Positions 1 through 9,400 of a stretch of 64,000 bases of DNA are shown here, piece by piece. Numbering within the stretch: position 1 is the first letter of the stretch; every line of letters begins with the position of its first letter. A model generated the notes under the pieces. The model made no database searches and was not told where the DNA came from. It was given only the letters and a program-made list of their open reading frames with translations. The stretch is from positions 1 through 64,000 of the forward strand of contig CAUJEM010000100.1 in NCBI GenBank assembly GCA_963169915.1, written 5' to 3'. This DNA comes from Myxococcota bacterium (lineage in GTDB: Bacteria; Myxococcota_A; Polyangia; Polyangiales; Polyangiaceae). Position numbers and translations under genes: made by a program.

Positions 1-1249
1 CGCCACGTCGCTCTACTACAACCCGGCCGGCCTCGGCTTCGCCGATGGCGGGCACCTCTACGGGGACCTCAGCCTGGCCTGGCGGAGCGCCAAGTTCTCG
101 CACCAGCACTCGAGCTTGGACTGGACGGGGGACGCCGCGGCCATGGGCTCCAACGAGGGGGAAGGCACGCTCTTCAACGTCATCGCCTCGCCCATGTTCG
201 GGGTCAGCTACCAGCTCGGGGAGCTGCGGCTCGGCGCCGCCTTTTTTACGCCCTTCGGCGGCGCGGCGCGCTGGAACACCAACGACGCTCATGAGGGGGA
301 CAAGACCTACCCGGGCGCTCAAGACGGCGTGCAGCGTTGGTACACCATCGACGGGGAGCTGCGCTCGAGCTTCGTGAGCTTGGGCGCCGCGTATCCGCTG
401 ACGCCGGAGCTCTCGCTCGGTCTCGTGGGCAACCTCATCATCTCCAAGGTAGAGACGGTCCGCGCCCGCAACGCCGACGGCAGCAACAACGTCGTCACCG
501 AGGGGCGCTCGCTCGTGGACGTCAGCGGGCTGGACTTCAGCTTGGGCGCGGGCGTCTTGGTGCGCCCCTACGGCGATGACAGCCTGCGGGTGGGGCTCTC
601 GTACCAGTCTCGCCCCAACTTCGGTGGCCACCAGCGCCTCTCCGGGACGCTCAGCAACAACTTCGGCGGGATCGTCAGCGTCACGGACGTGGACCTCGAG
701 CAAGATCTGCCGGACGTCATCCGCTGGGGCGTCTCGTTCCGCAACCGCCCGCAGACGTGGGAGGTGCGGCTCTTCGGCGACTACACGCGCTGGGGCGTGC
801 TCGGCTACCAGTGCGTGCTGAAGAAGGGCAAAGACTGCACCTTCGATCTGGACGCCAACACCTCCTCGCCGGACATCGTGCAAAACCAGTACCGAGACTG
901 GCACGACACGGCCTCCGTCCGGTTCGGCGCCTCGTACTTCGCGAGCCCCAGCGTGGAGTACTTCGCGGGCGGCGGCTACGCCTCCAGCGCCATCCCCGCC
1001 ACCACGCTGGAGCCCGCGCTGATGGATTTTCCTTCCATCTCGGTCTCGGCCGGCGCGCGCTGGAGGCTGCTCCAGAGCCTCTACCTCATGCCGTCCTACA
1101 CGCAGGTGTTCTACCTCTCGCGTGACACCACGGGGCTCTCGAAGCACGCCACGTACGGAGCGCAGACCGGCACGGTGAGCCCGGACTCCGGCGGCAAGTA
1201 CTCCCAAGACATCGGCGTCCTGAGCGTCAGCGCGGAATTCGTGTTCTAG
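1..1249 (+). CDS. FadL/OmpP1/TodX-family outer membrane porin (5' end missing)
   Basis: The reading frame is open from base 2 to the stop at 1249, so the gene begins upstream of the window. The visible start of the frame reads ATSLYYNPAGLG; the NPAGL signature is typical of the N-terminal region of FadL-type outer membrane proteins that carry fatty acids or other hydrophobic compounds. The rest alternates short polar and aromatic stretches, as expected of a beta-barrel, and ends in VSAEFVF with a C-terminal Phe, the usual outer-membrane sorting signal. About 415 residues are visible, close to the family's full length, so little is missing. The substrate cannot be told from the sequence. Confidence 0.85.
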   Translation, partial: ATSLYYNPAGLGFADGGHLYGDLSLAWRSAKFSHQHSSLDWTGDAAAMGSNEGEGTLFNVIASPMFGVSYQLGELRLGAAFFTPFGGAARWNTNDAHEGDKTYPGAQDGVQRWYTIDGELRSSFVSLGAAYPLTPELSLGLVGNLIISKVETVRARNADGSNNVVTEGRSLVDVSGLDFSLGAGVLVRPYGDDSLRVGLSYQSRPNFGGHQRLSGTLSNNFGGIVSVTDVDLEQDLPDVIRWGVSFRNRPQTWEVRLFGDYTRWGVLGYQCVLKKGKDCTFDLDANTSSPDIVQNQYRDWHDTASVRFGASYFASPSVEYFAGGGYASSAIPATTLEPALMDFPSISVSAGARWRLLQSLYLMPSYTQVFYLSRDTTGLSKHATYGAQTGTVSPDSGGKYSQDIGVLSVSAEFVF

Positions 1250-1331
1250 CCCCAGGGCGAGGCGCGCGGGCGGGAGCGCGTGTGGCGCTCGGTTGACAGC
1301 CGGACCGGGGCCGGCTTGGCTGGCGCGCACC

Positions 1332-2300
1332 ATGGGTACGGTCAGGCAGTTCATCGTCCATCACTATCGGCATTTCAACGCGGCCGCGCTCATCGACGCC
1401 GCGCGCGGCTGGGAGACCCACCTCGAGCAGGGCGGCAAGATGCTGCTCACCGTCGCGGGGGCGATGAGCACCGCGGAGATGGGGATCGTCATCGCGCAGC
1501 TCATCCGTCGCGGAAAGGTCCACGCGCTCAGCGTCACCGGCGCCAACCTCGAAGAGGACGTCTTCAACCTGGTGGCGCACGACGCCTACGTGCGCGTCCC
1601 GCACTACCGTGAGCTTTCGGCGGAGGACGACGCGCAGCTGCTCGCCCGGCACCTGAACCGCGTGACCGACACCTGCATCCCGGAGGAGGAGGCGATGCGG
1701 AAGATCGAGCGGCACATGCTGGAGCTCTGGCACGACGCGCACGCCAAGGGAGAGCGCTACTTCCCGCACGAGTATTTCTACAAGCTGCTGCTCTCCGGCA
1801 AGCTCGAGCAAGAGGGCTACCAGATCGACCCCAAGGATAGCTGGCTGCTGGCCGCTGCGGAGCGCAACCTGCCCATCGTGGTGCCCGGCTGGGAGGACTC
1901 CACTCTCGGGAACATGTTCGCCGCCGCTTGCGTCCGCGGCGAGACCACCCCAGCGGTGATGAAGACGGGACCGGAGTACATGATGGAGCTCATCGCTTGG
2001 TACGAGCGGACCGACCGAGAGAGCAGCATCGGGTTTTTCCAGATCGGCGGCGGCATCGCGGGAGATTTCCCCATCTGCGTGGTGCCGCTCATTCATCAAG
2101 ACCTCCAGCGGGAGGTCAGGAGCTGGGGCTACTTCTGTCAGATCTCGGACTCCACCACGAGCTACGGGTCGTACAGCGGCGCTCCGCCCAACGAGAAGAT
2201 CACCTGGGGCAAGCTCTTGCCCACGACGCCGCGGTTCATCGTGGAGTCCGACGCCACCATCGTCTTCCCCTTGGTCGCGGCCTACCTGCTCGATCAGTGA
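1332..2300 (+). CDS. Deoxyhypusine synthase-family protein
   Basis: A 322-residue protein of the deoxyhypusine synthase fold (NAD-dependent transfer of the spermidine aminobutyl group). Seen: an N-terminal block GKMLLTVAGAMSTAEMG, a mid-protein FFQIGGGIAGDFP nucleotide-binding stretch, and the C-terminal NEKITWGK, which holds the lysine expected to form the imine intermediate. Bacteria lack eIF5A, and some bacterial relatives have been given polyamine roles (for example homospermidine synthase), so the substrate is open. I chose ATG 1332; a TTG at 1293 would add 13 residues that look unlike protein. A consensus TTGACA lies at 1292-1297, so that TTG is more likely part of a -35 element. The gene stands alone between the porin and convergent apaG. 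Confidence 0.85.
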   Translation: MGTVRQFIVHHYRHFNAAALIDAARGWETHLEQGGKMLLTVAGAMSTAEMGIVIAQLIRRGKVHALSVTGANLEEDVFNLVAHDAYVRVPHYRELSAEDDAQLLARHLNRVTDTCIPEEEAMRKIERHMLELWHDAHAKGERYFPHEYFYKLLLSGKLEQEGYQIDPKDSWLLAAAERNLPIVVPGWEDSTLGNMFAAACVRGETTPAVMKTGPEYMMELIAWYERTDRESSIGFFQIGGGIAGDFPICVVPLIHQDLQREVRSWGYFCQISDSTTSYGSYSGAPPNEKITWGKLLPTTPRFIVESDATIVFPLVAAYLLDQ

Positions 2301-2306
2301 GCCGCT

Positions 2307-2321
2307 GCGGCGGACCGCCGC
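2307..2321. terminator. Short GC palindrome between convergent genes
   Basis: The palindrome GCGGCGGACCGCCGC (7-base arms, one central base) lies six bases after the deoxyhypusine-synthase-like stop, in the 85-base gap facing the end of apaG. It could end transcription from the left. It has no T-run, so the call rests on position and symmetry only. Confidence 0.3.
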
Positions 2322-2385
2322 GCCCCACCCGTGGCGCCGTCCCCGGGAGCGGCGCGAGCGCGGGCGCCGAGGCCTCGTGGGCCCG

Positions 2386-2775
2386 TCACTGGAGGCTGTT
2401 CGGCTCTACCAGCGCGAAGCTGGCGATCTCCACCTGGAGCGGCGCTCGGTCCCCTCGGAGCATCTCGTAGCTGCCGTGCATGGAGCCGAAGGGCGTGGGC
2501 AGCGGGCACCCCGAGGTGTACTCGAAGTGCTCGCCCGGCAAGAGCACCGGCTGGTGACCGACGACGCCCGGACCACGGACCTCGCGCACGTTGCCGGTGG
2601 CGTCGGTGATGATCCAGTGCCGGGTGAGGAGCTGGACCACCGCGCTCGACTCATTGGCGATGCGGACGGTGTAGAGGAAAAACCACTCCTCGTCCTTGGG
2701 GCGGGAGTGCTCCGGTGAGTAGCGCGCGTCGACGGTGACCCGGACGCCCTCGGTGATCGCCTCAGAGCTCGACAT
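2386..2775 (-). CDS. apaG: ApaG domain protein
   Basis: A 129-residue ApaG (DUF525) protein, a small fibronectin-type beta-sandwich. The family blocks are clear: WFFLYTVRIANESS, TRHWIITDATGNV and the region GVVGHQPVLLPGEHFEY continuing into PTPFGSMHGSY. Length matches the family (about 125 residues). ApaG has been linked to cobalt/magnesium resistance and diadenosine tetraphosphate levels, but its biochemical role is not settled. The gene lies 12 bases downstream of rnd on the same strand, so the two are probably co-transcribed. The ATG at 2775 is the obvious start. Confidence 0.92.
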   Translation of the reverse strand: MSSSEAITEGVRVTVDARYSPEHSRPKDEEWFFLYTVRIANESSAVVQLLTRHWIITDATGNVREVRGPGVVGHQPVLLPGEHFEYTSGCPLPTPFGSMHGSYEMLRGDRAPLQVEIASFALVEPNSLQ

Positions 2776-2787
2776 CGTGCCTCGAGT

Positions 2788-3927
2788 CTAGGACTCCACC
2801 GGGAAAACCCCAGGGGGCGGCGCCGCCTTCGCCTGGGCGGTCCAGGCCGCCCCGAGCAGCTCCGCGCGCCAGGGGGTGAGCTGCTCCGGGAGGCGCTCGG
2901 GGGCCACGCCCGAGCGCCAGGCGCGGCGAAGCTCCTCGAGCTGGCGTGAGGGCAGCACCAAGTCCGGCGCCACCTGGAGCTGCTCACACACCCCGACCCG
3001 CATCGCCTCGAGCCAGGAGCGCTGCCGCAGCTCGTCCCAGGTGGCGTAGGGAGGGGGCTCGAGCGGCGGGTAGTCTTCGAGCTTGGCGCCTCGAGCGGCG
3101 GCCTGGAGCCCGTCACAGACGAGCTGCCCCACCTGATCCGCGAAGCGGCGCGGCAGCCCCTTCAGGCGAGCCAGCTCGTCGCGGTGGGTCGGGAGCCGCT
3201 GGACGATGGCGAGCGCCACCTTCGGCTCCAGCGTGACGGGCTCGAGGCGCTCGGCCTGGTCTTCGAGAAAACCGAGCAGCCACCGCAGCGCCGCCTGCCG
3301 GGGTGCGTCGAGCTGCCACGCGTGCCGAAAGCTCTCGAGCGTGAGCCGCACCTCCGCGCTCCGAGGCGGGAGGCACTGCTCGAGGGACGCGGCGCGCGCC
3401 AGCTCTAGCCGCTGCTGCGCGCACAGCCGCGCGGTGAGCCGCGCGTGCAGCGCCGGGAGGTGCGCCACGTCCTCGGCCGCGTAGGCGAGCTGTGAGGCCG
3501 GCAGCGGCCGGCGCTTCCAGTCGTCGGTCTGGTGGGCCTTGGTCGTGCGGAGGCCCAGCTCGCGGTAGACGAGGTAGGCGAGCGAGACGCTCGCCTCGGG
3601 GCCCAGCAGCCCGAAGGCGACCTGCGTGTCGAGCAGCGGTGGGGGCGCTGGGAGACCGAGGGCGCGCTGGAGCAGGGGCAAGTCCTGCGCCCCGGCGTGG
3701 AGCACCCACTCCGCCTCCGGGCGGCCCACGATCTTCCCCAGGGGCGCGAGGTCGAGCGCGAGGGCGTCGAAGAGGAACGAGCTTCGCCCGTCGGAGAGCT
3801 GGACGACGCAGAGCGTCGTCCCCTCACGGCTCGACTCGAATTCCGTGTCTAGGTAATAGCGGGGCGCTCCCTCGAGCGAGCTGGCGGCGGCGAGGAGCTG
3901 AGCACGGGTGCAGAGGAGCGAGGGCAC
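2788..3927 (-). CDS. rnd: Ribonuclease D
   Basis: A 379-residue 3'-5' exoribonuclease of the DEDD superfamily, which trims tRNA and other structured RNA 3' ends. Exo motif I is YYLDTEFESS (Asp27, Glu29), motif II follows EWVLHAGAQDLPLLQ, and motif III is YAAEDVAHLPALH (Y-x3-D type). The C-terminal half is helical and includes two HRDC-like stretches, matching the size of RNase D (about 370 residues). It starts with GTG at 3927; no ATG is available upstream. It leads an rnd-apaG unit and is divergent from the lipid operon, with a 124-base shared upstream region. Confidence 0.9.
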   Translation of the reverse strand: MPSLLCTRAQLLAAASSLEGAPRYYLDTEFESSREGTTLCVVQLSDGRSSFLFDALALDLAPLGKIVGRPEAEWVLHAGAQDLPLLQRALGLPAPPPLLDTQVAFGLLGPEASVSLAYLVYRELGLRTTKAHQTDDWKRRPLPASQLAYAAEDVAHLPALHARLTARLCAQQRLELARAASLEQCLPPRSAEVRLTLESFRHAWQLDAPRQAALRWLLGFLEDQAERLEPVTLEPKVALAIVQRLPTHRDELARLKGLPRRFADQVGQLVCDGLQAAARGAKLEDYPPLEPPPYATWDELRQRSWLEAMRVGVCEQLQVAPDLVLPSRQLEELRRAWRSGVAPERLPEQLTPWRAELLGAAWTAQAKAAPPPGVFPVES

Positions 3928-3959
3928 GGGCGCGTCCTAGCGCGAACGCGCCGCCCAAG

Positions 3960-4022
3960 CTGACCTTCCGGTCAGATTTTCTGGCAGACCCTGGCAGGTG
4001 CGTAAATTACGCGCACTTGACG
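3960..4022 (+). promoter_or_regulatory. Palindromes and -35-like element before the lipid operon
   Basis: The 124-base gap between divergent rnd and the HAD gene holds several ordered elements. A palindrome CTGACC-TTCC-GGTCAG is at 3960-3975. Two direct copies of CTGGCAG are at 3981-3987 and 3991-3997, 10 bases apart. A perfect palindrome GCGTAA-A-TTACGC is at 4000-4012. A TTGACG lies at 4017-4022, thirty bases before the GTG at 4052. The first palindrome has the arm and spacer geometry of TetR-type operators. No good -10 hexamer follows, so the promoter part is tentative, while the symmetry is directly visible. Confidence 0.5.
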
Positions 4023-4051
4023 GGGTAGCGCGGAAGGGGAACTAAGGCGCG

Positions 4052-4714
4052 GTGGCCGGCGCCTATTTCGACGTGGACGGGACCCTGGTGAGCACCAACC
4101 TCATCCAGCCCACCCTCTTTTACCTCGTGAACCAGGCGACCCCCGTGCAGACCCTGCAGCGGCTCGGCCGCGCCCTGGTCGGCGCCCCGCGCATGGCCGT
4201 GGCGGAGCTGGTGGATCGCCGCACCTTCAACGAGCTGCTCTACTCGTCCTATGCCGGCATGAGCGAAGATCGGCTGATGATGCTGGCGGACGAGGTCTTC
4301 GACCGGGTCATTCGGCCGGCGGTCTACCCTTCGGCGCGAGATCTCGTGCGCCGCAGCCTGGACGCGGGGCACGACGTCATCTTCGTGAGCGGGACCTTGG
4401 ATTTCATCCTCCAGCGCGTCGCCGACTACTTCGAGGCCACCGAGTACATCGCCAACCGGCTGGAGCTGAAGAAGGGGACGGCCACCGGCAAGCTGCTCAA
4501 GCCCGTGGTCGCCGGTCCGGAGAAGGCGCGCCTGATTCGGGAGCACGCGCGGGCCCGGGGCTATGACCTGGACCACTGCCACGCCTTCAGCGACAGCTAC
4601 TCGGACCTTCCCATGCTCAGCGTCGTGGGTCACCCGGCCGCCGTCAATCCGGACAAGCGGCTGGCGTGGCTCGCGAAGGCTTACGGCTGGCCCAGCTACC
4701 GGCTCACGGCCTAG
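4052..4714 (+). CDS. HAD-IB family phosphatase, first gene of ether-lipid-type operon
   Basis: A 220-residue haloacid dehalogenase of subfamily IB (SerB-like). Motif I is YFDVDGTLVSTN with nucleophile Asp7 and acid Asp9; motif II is the Ser of FVSGT near residue 113; motif III Lys is in GPEKARLI; motif IV is FSDSYSDLPML. Similar HAD-IB proteins act on phosphoserine, phosphatidylglycerophosphate or lysophosphatidic acid. Next to a lipid-synthesis megaenzyme, a lipid phosphate is the likely substrate, but this is inference. It starts with GTG at 4052 after a purine-rich GGAAGGGGA. A 112-base gap with stem-loops separates it from the next gene. Confidence 0.85.
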   Translation: MAGAYFDVDGTLVSTNLIQPTLFYLVNQATPVQTLQRLGRALVGAPRMAVAELVDRRTFNELLYSSYAGMSEDRLMMLADEVFDRVIRPAVYPSARDLVRRSLDAGHDVIFVSGTLDFILQRVADYFEATEYIANRLELKKGTATGKLLKPVVAGPEKARLIREHARARGYDLDHCHAFSDSYSDLPMLSVVGHPAAVNPDKRLAWLAKAYGWPSYRLTA

Positions 4715-4752
4715 CCACTATCGTCGCTTCGGCGGCGCCCACCGCCTTTTCC

Positions 4753-4796
4753 GGCTCGCCACCCCGGCGAGCCCAGCAGGTCGCCCTCTCGGCGAC
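4753..4796 (+). other. Two tandem stem-loops between HAD and LarA-like genes
   Basis: Two perfect hairpins follow each other in the gap before the LarA-like gene: GGCTCGCC/GGCGAGCC with a 5-base loop (4753-4773) and GTCGCC/GGCGAC with a 5-base loop (4780-4796). No T-run follows either, so they may be RNA processing or stability elements, or a weak terminator that sets different levels for the first gene and the rest. Confidence 0.4.
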
Positions 4797-4826
4797 GCCC
4801 GGCCCCTTGGAGAGAGTTAGCCCCCG

Positions 4827-6419
4827 ATGACCCACCCCTGCCTCGTCACCCTCGAGCGCGACAGCGCTCCCCGCGTGCTCTTCGCCGGCGATCGCCTGGT
4901 GGAGGTGGATCTCCCGGCGGGGACGCGCTGCATCTACCCCAAGCCCCCGCTGGCGCCGCTGCGGGACGTGGACGCGGCCATCCGCTACGCCATCAACCAC
5001 CCGCTCGGCACGGACCCGCTCTACGCCAAGCTGCGCCCCGGCATGAAGGTCACCATCGCCATCGACGACCTCTCCATGCCGCTGCCGCCCATGCGGCGCC
5101 CGGACGTCCGTGAGCGCGTGCTGCGCATCGTGCTCGCCATGCTGGCGGAGCACGGGGTGGACGACATCGAGATGATCATCGCCACCAGCTTGCACCGCCG
5201 CATGAAGCCGGCGGAGATCCGCTGGATGGTGGGCGACGAGATCTACGAGCGCTACGCGCCGGACCGGCTCTACAACCACGACGCCGAGGACGTGGACAAC
5301 ATGGTGCTCATCGGTGAGACCGAGCTAGGGGAGCCCGTGGAGCTGAACCGGCGCGCGGTGGAGAGCGATCTCATCATCTACGTGAACCTGAACTTCGTGC
5401 CCATGAACGGCGGCTACAAGTCCGTGGCGGTGGGCCTCTGCGGCTACAAGAGCCTCAAGGCGCACCACAACCCGTGGACCATCCGCAAGAGCGACAGCTA
5501 CATGGACCCGGCGAAATCCGAGCTGGCCACCGTGATCGCGCGCATCGGCAAGGTGGCGCACCGGGAGCTCAACATCTTCAACATCGAGACCACCGTCAAC
5601 AACCGCATGTTCGACCGGTCGCTCGATTTCCTAGCCAAGAACGAGGACGATCTGACCCCCAAGGAGCGCCTGCTGCTCAAGGGTCTGGTCGCCACCACCG
5701 CCCGGCTCCCGCAGGCGGCGCGCCAGGCCATCTTCAACAAGTTCCCTGCGCCCTACGAGGTGACGGGCGTGTTCGCCGGGGAGACCACGGCCGTCCACGA
5801 GAAGGCCATCGCCAAGGGCTTCGAGCAGTACCTGGTGCCCATCGAGGGCCAGGCGGACGTGCTGGTGACGGGCATCCCCTACATCAGCCCCTACAACGTC
5901 CACGCCTACCTCAACCCCCTGCTCGTGACCGTGATGGCGCAGGGCTACCTCTTCAACATGTACCGCGGCGCGCCGCTGGTGAAGAAGGGCGGCACCCTCA
6001 TCATCACGCACCCCTGCAGCGACAAGTTCGATCACGAGCAGCACGCTCCCTACATCGAGTTCGTCCACCGCATCTTGCCGGAGACGCGGGACGCGATGGA
6101 GCTGCACAAGAGGTTCGAGGCGGAGTTCGCGCGCCACCCCTCGTACCTCCAGATGTACCGCACGGGACACGCGTACCATCCGGTGCACCCCTTCTTCATG
6201 TGGTACTGGGGCGAGAACGGCCGCCAGCACCTCGGCCGGGTCATCGTGGTCGGCGCGGACAACGAGGCCATCCCCAAGCTGTTCGGCTGGGAGACGGCGC
6301 CGAACATGGACGAGGCGCTCTACCGCGCCAAGGGGGAGCACTCGCACAGCCTGGACATCACGCTGCTGCACGTCCCCCCCATCGTCATGGGAGACGTCAG
6401 CCTGCCTGGAGCACGCTGA
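4827..6419 (+). CDS. LarA-like (DUF2088) domain protein of the lipid operon
   Basis: A 530-residue protein. Its first 250 residues match the lactate-racemase LarA/DUF2088 fold: SLHRRMKPAEI corresponds to the LarA His-Arg segment, and GETELGEPVELNRRAVESD and NHDAED are also family blocks. LarA uses a nickel-pincer cofactor. Later histidine-rich stretches (GYKSLKAHHNPW, THPCSDKFDHEQH) might bind metal, but I cannot show that this protein uses the cofactor. The C-terminal half has no domain I recognise. Its TGA overlaps the ATG of the downstream megaenzyme gene, so the two are translationally coupled and the protein very probably acts in the same lipid pathway. Its reaction is unknown to me. Confidence 0.8.
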   Translation: MTHPCLVTLERDSAPRVLFAGDRLVEVDLPAGTRCIYPKPPLAPLRDVDAAIRYAINHPLGTDPLYAKLRPGMKVTIAIDDLSMPLPPMRRPDVRERVLRIVLAMLAEHGVDDIEMIIATSLHRRMKPAEIRWMVGDEIYERYAPDRLYNHDAEDVDNMVLIGETELGEPVELNRRAVESDLIIYVNLNFVPMNGGYKSVAVGLCGYKSLKAHHNPWTIRKSDSYMDPAKSELATVIARIGKVAHRELNIFNIETTVNNRMFDRSLDFLAKNEDDLTPKERLLLKGLVATTARLPQAARQAIFNKFPAPYEVTGVFAGETTAVHEKAIAKGFEQYLVPIEGQADVLVTGIPYISPYNVHAYLNPLLVTVMAQGYLFNMYRGAPLVKKGGTLIITHPCSDKFDHEQHAPYIEFVHRILPETRDAMELHKRFEAEFARHPSYLQMYRTGHAYHPVHPFFMWYWGENGRQHLGRVIVVGADNEAIPKLFGWETAPNMDEALYRAKGEHSHSLDITLLHVPPIVMGDVSLPGAR

Positions 6420-9400
6420 TGAGCTCGGAGCTACGGGCGGCCGGCGCCGCGGGCGCCGCGCGGGGTCCCCTGGAGCTGCGCCAGCTCCTCACGGGCAAGA
6501 CCTTCGTGGTCATCGGCGGGACGGGCTTCCTCGGGAAGGTGTGGTGGGCGCACCTGCTCCACCACTTCCCGTCCGTGGAGCGCATCTGGCTGGTGGTGCG
6601 GGAGCGCCCGGGCTTGAGCGCGCAGGCGCGCTTCGACCGCGACATCGCGACCAGCGCCATGCTCGAGCCGCTGCGCCAGGCGCACGGCGAGCGCTTCCTG
6701 GAGGCGCTGGCCAGCAAGCTCTCGGTGGTGCCGGGGGACGTGGTGCACCCGTACTGCGGCTTCCCCCAAGCGCTGCGGGACGAGCTACGCGGGAAGATCG
6801 ACGCCGTCATCAACGTGGCGGGCGTGGTGGATTTCGACCCGCCGCTGGACGAGGCGCTCGAGGTCAACGCCTTCGGCGTCCAGAACCTGGTGGAGCTCGC
6901 CAGAGATCTCGGGCAGGTGCCGCTCCTGCACACGAGCACCTGCTTCGTGGCGGGGGACCGTGACGGCTTCGTCGAGGAGATCGACCCGCGGGACTTGCCC
7001 TTCCCCAAGCTGGGCGAGCTGGACCCGAGCCACTGGAGCCCAGAGCGAGAGATCGACGAGTGCTTGAGCGTCATCGAGCAAGCGCGGCAGCGCTCCAGCG
7101 ATGCCTTCCGCCAGAGCCATTTCTTGGACCTGGCCAAGCACAACCTGGAGCACCGCGGAGAGCCTGCGCGCGGCAAGGTGCTGGAGGCCGAGATCACCAA
7201 GGTGAAGCGCCGCTTCGTCGAAGATCAGCTCAGCGAGCTGGGGATGGAGCGCGCGCAGTTCTGGGGCTTCCCCAACACCTACACCTACACCAAGAGCATC
7301 GGTGAGCAGATCGTCGCCAGCTCCGGGCTGCGCTTCACCATCGTGCGTCCCGCCATCGTAGAGAGCACCGTCGGCTTCCCGTTCGCGGGCTGGAACGAGG
7401 GCATCAACACCAGCGCCCCGCTCATCTACTCCCTGCGGGAGGGCCAGACGCAGATGCCCGGGTCGAAGCACCACCTCGACATCATCCCTTGCGACATGGT
7501 GGTCGGCGGGATCACCTTGGCGCTGGGGGAGCTGCTCGAGGGGACGGCGCGCCCCGTGTACCAGTTTGGCACGAGCGACACCAACCCCGTCACCATGGCG
7601 CGGGCGCTCGAGCTGTCGGGCCTCTACAAGCGACGCTATTACCAGAAGACGGGCCGCGGTGGGCCGCTGCTCTCGTACCTCAACGCCCACTTCGAGGGCG
7701 CCATGCTCTCGGAGGAGCAGTACCACAGCTACGGACCCAAGCGGGTGGCCCAGGCCGCCACGGGCTTGGGGAAGCTGCTGCGCAAGGTGGCCGTCGGTCC
7801 CACCGCACCCGTGCTCAAGCCGGCCGCGCGCGCGCTGGAGGGCTTCGGGTCGCAGCAGGCCAAGGTGGCGAACGTGCTCGGCGCCTTCTTGCCGTTCGTC
7901 GCGCAGTACGACTACACCTTCCGCACCGACAATACACGCGCCGCCTTCGCCCGCCTCTCCGCGGAGGAGCAGGACATCATCAATTTCAGGCCAGAGAGCC
8001 TGGATTGGCGCCACTACTTCATGGACGTGCACATCGCCGGCCTGGAGAAGTGGGTGTTCGGCAACATCGACGACAAGCTCAAGAAGGAGCGCCCGGCGCC
8101 GCAGCGCCACGAGACGCTGTGTCACCTGCTCGACGAGATGACCGAGCGCTACGATCTGGCCGTCGCGCTGCAGCGGGTGGAGCAGGACGGCCTGTCCAGC
8201 ATCAGCTACCGAGAGTGGCGCTCGCGCGCGCTCGCCTGCGCGCGGCGCCTCCAAGAGCTCGGGGTCGAGCCGGGAGACCGCGTGCTCCTGGCCGGCGCCA
8301 ACCACCCGGCGTGGCCCATCGCGCTGTTCGGGGTGCTCCTGGCGGGCGCTACCGCGGTGCCGCTGGACGAGAAGGTGGAGGGGCTCATCGCCGAGAACCT
8401 GCGCACGGCGTCGCGCGCGCGGGTGTTCCTCGCCGACCTGGGGGTGCGTGAGCGCACCCGCCCCGCCATCGGCGAGGCCGTCGCCTGGCTGGACCTGGAG
8501 CAGGCCACCCTGCCCGGGCCGGAGGCCACGCCCAACCTCTCCTCCACCGAGGAGGTGGCGCTGCTCATCTACACCAGCGGCACCACGGGCTCGCCCAAGG
8601 GCGTGATGCTCACGCACGGCAACGTCACGGCACTGGTGGCCTCGCTGGCGCCGCTGTTCCCGCTCCGCAAGGACGACCGCGTCCTGAGCGTGCTGCCGCT
8701 GCACCACACCTTCGAGCTGACGTGCGGCTTGCTGCTGCCGCTCTCGCGGGGCACGCGCATCGTGTACCTGGACGAGCTGAACGGCGAGCGGCTGGCACAC
8801 GGCCTCGAGGCGGGGCGCATCACGGGGCTCATCGGGGTGCCGGCGCTGTGGGAGCTGCTCGAGCGCCGGATCACCTCGCGGATCGCCGAGCGCGGCGCGT
8901 GGGCGACCAAGCTCTTCGACATCGCGGTGGACGTCAACCGCAGCTTGGGCGCCGGGCTCGGCCTGGATCTCGGACGCGTGCTCTTTGGGCCCGTCCACGA
9001 GGGGCTGGGCGGCAACCTGCGGTTCTTGGTGAGCGGCGGCGCGGCCTTGCCCGAGCGCACCCACCAGCTCTTCTCGGGCCTCGGCCTGCACCTGGCGGAG
9101 GGCTATGGGCTCACGGAGGCCTCGCCGGTGCTCACCGTGGCTCAGGGCAAGCCGGGCGCGCGCGCCGGGCACGTGGGCAAGCCGGTGCCGGGCATCGAGA
9201 TCCGCATCCACGAGCCGAACGCCGAGGGGGTGGGTGAGGTGTACGCGCGCGGGCCCAACGTGATGAGCGGCTACGCGGACAACCCCGACGCCACGCGGCA
9301 GGCCGTGGACGCCGAGGGCTGGCTGCACACGGGAGATCTGGGCAAGCTCGACAAGAAGGGGCAGCTCGTCATCGTAGGGCGCGCCAAGGACGTGATCGTG

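Noticed and set aside
5474-6418. Upstream extension of the megaenzyme frame into the LarA-like gene
   Set aside because: Those codons lie out of frame over the conserved LarA-like gene; the ATG at 6419 coincides with the start of the reductase domain.
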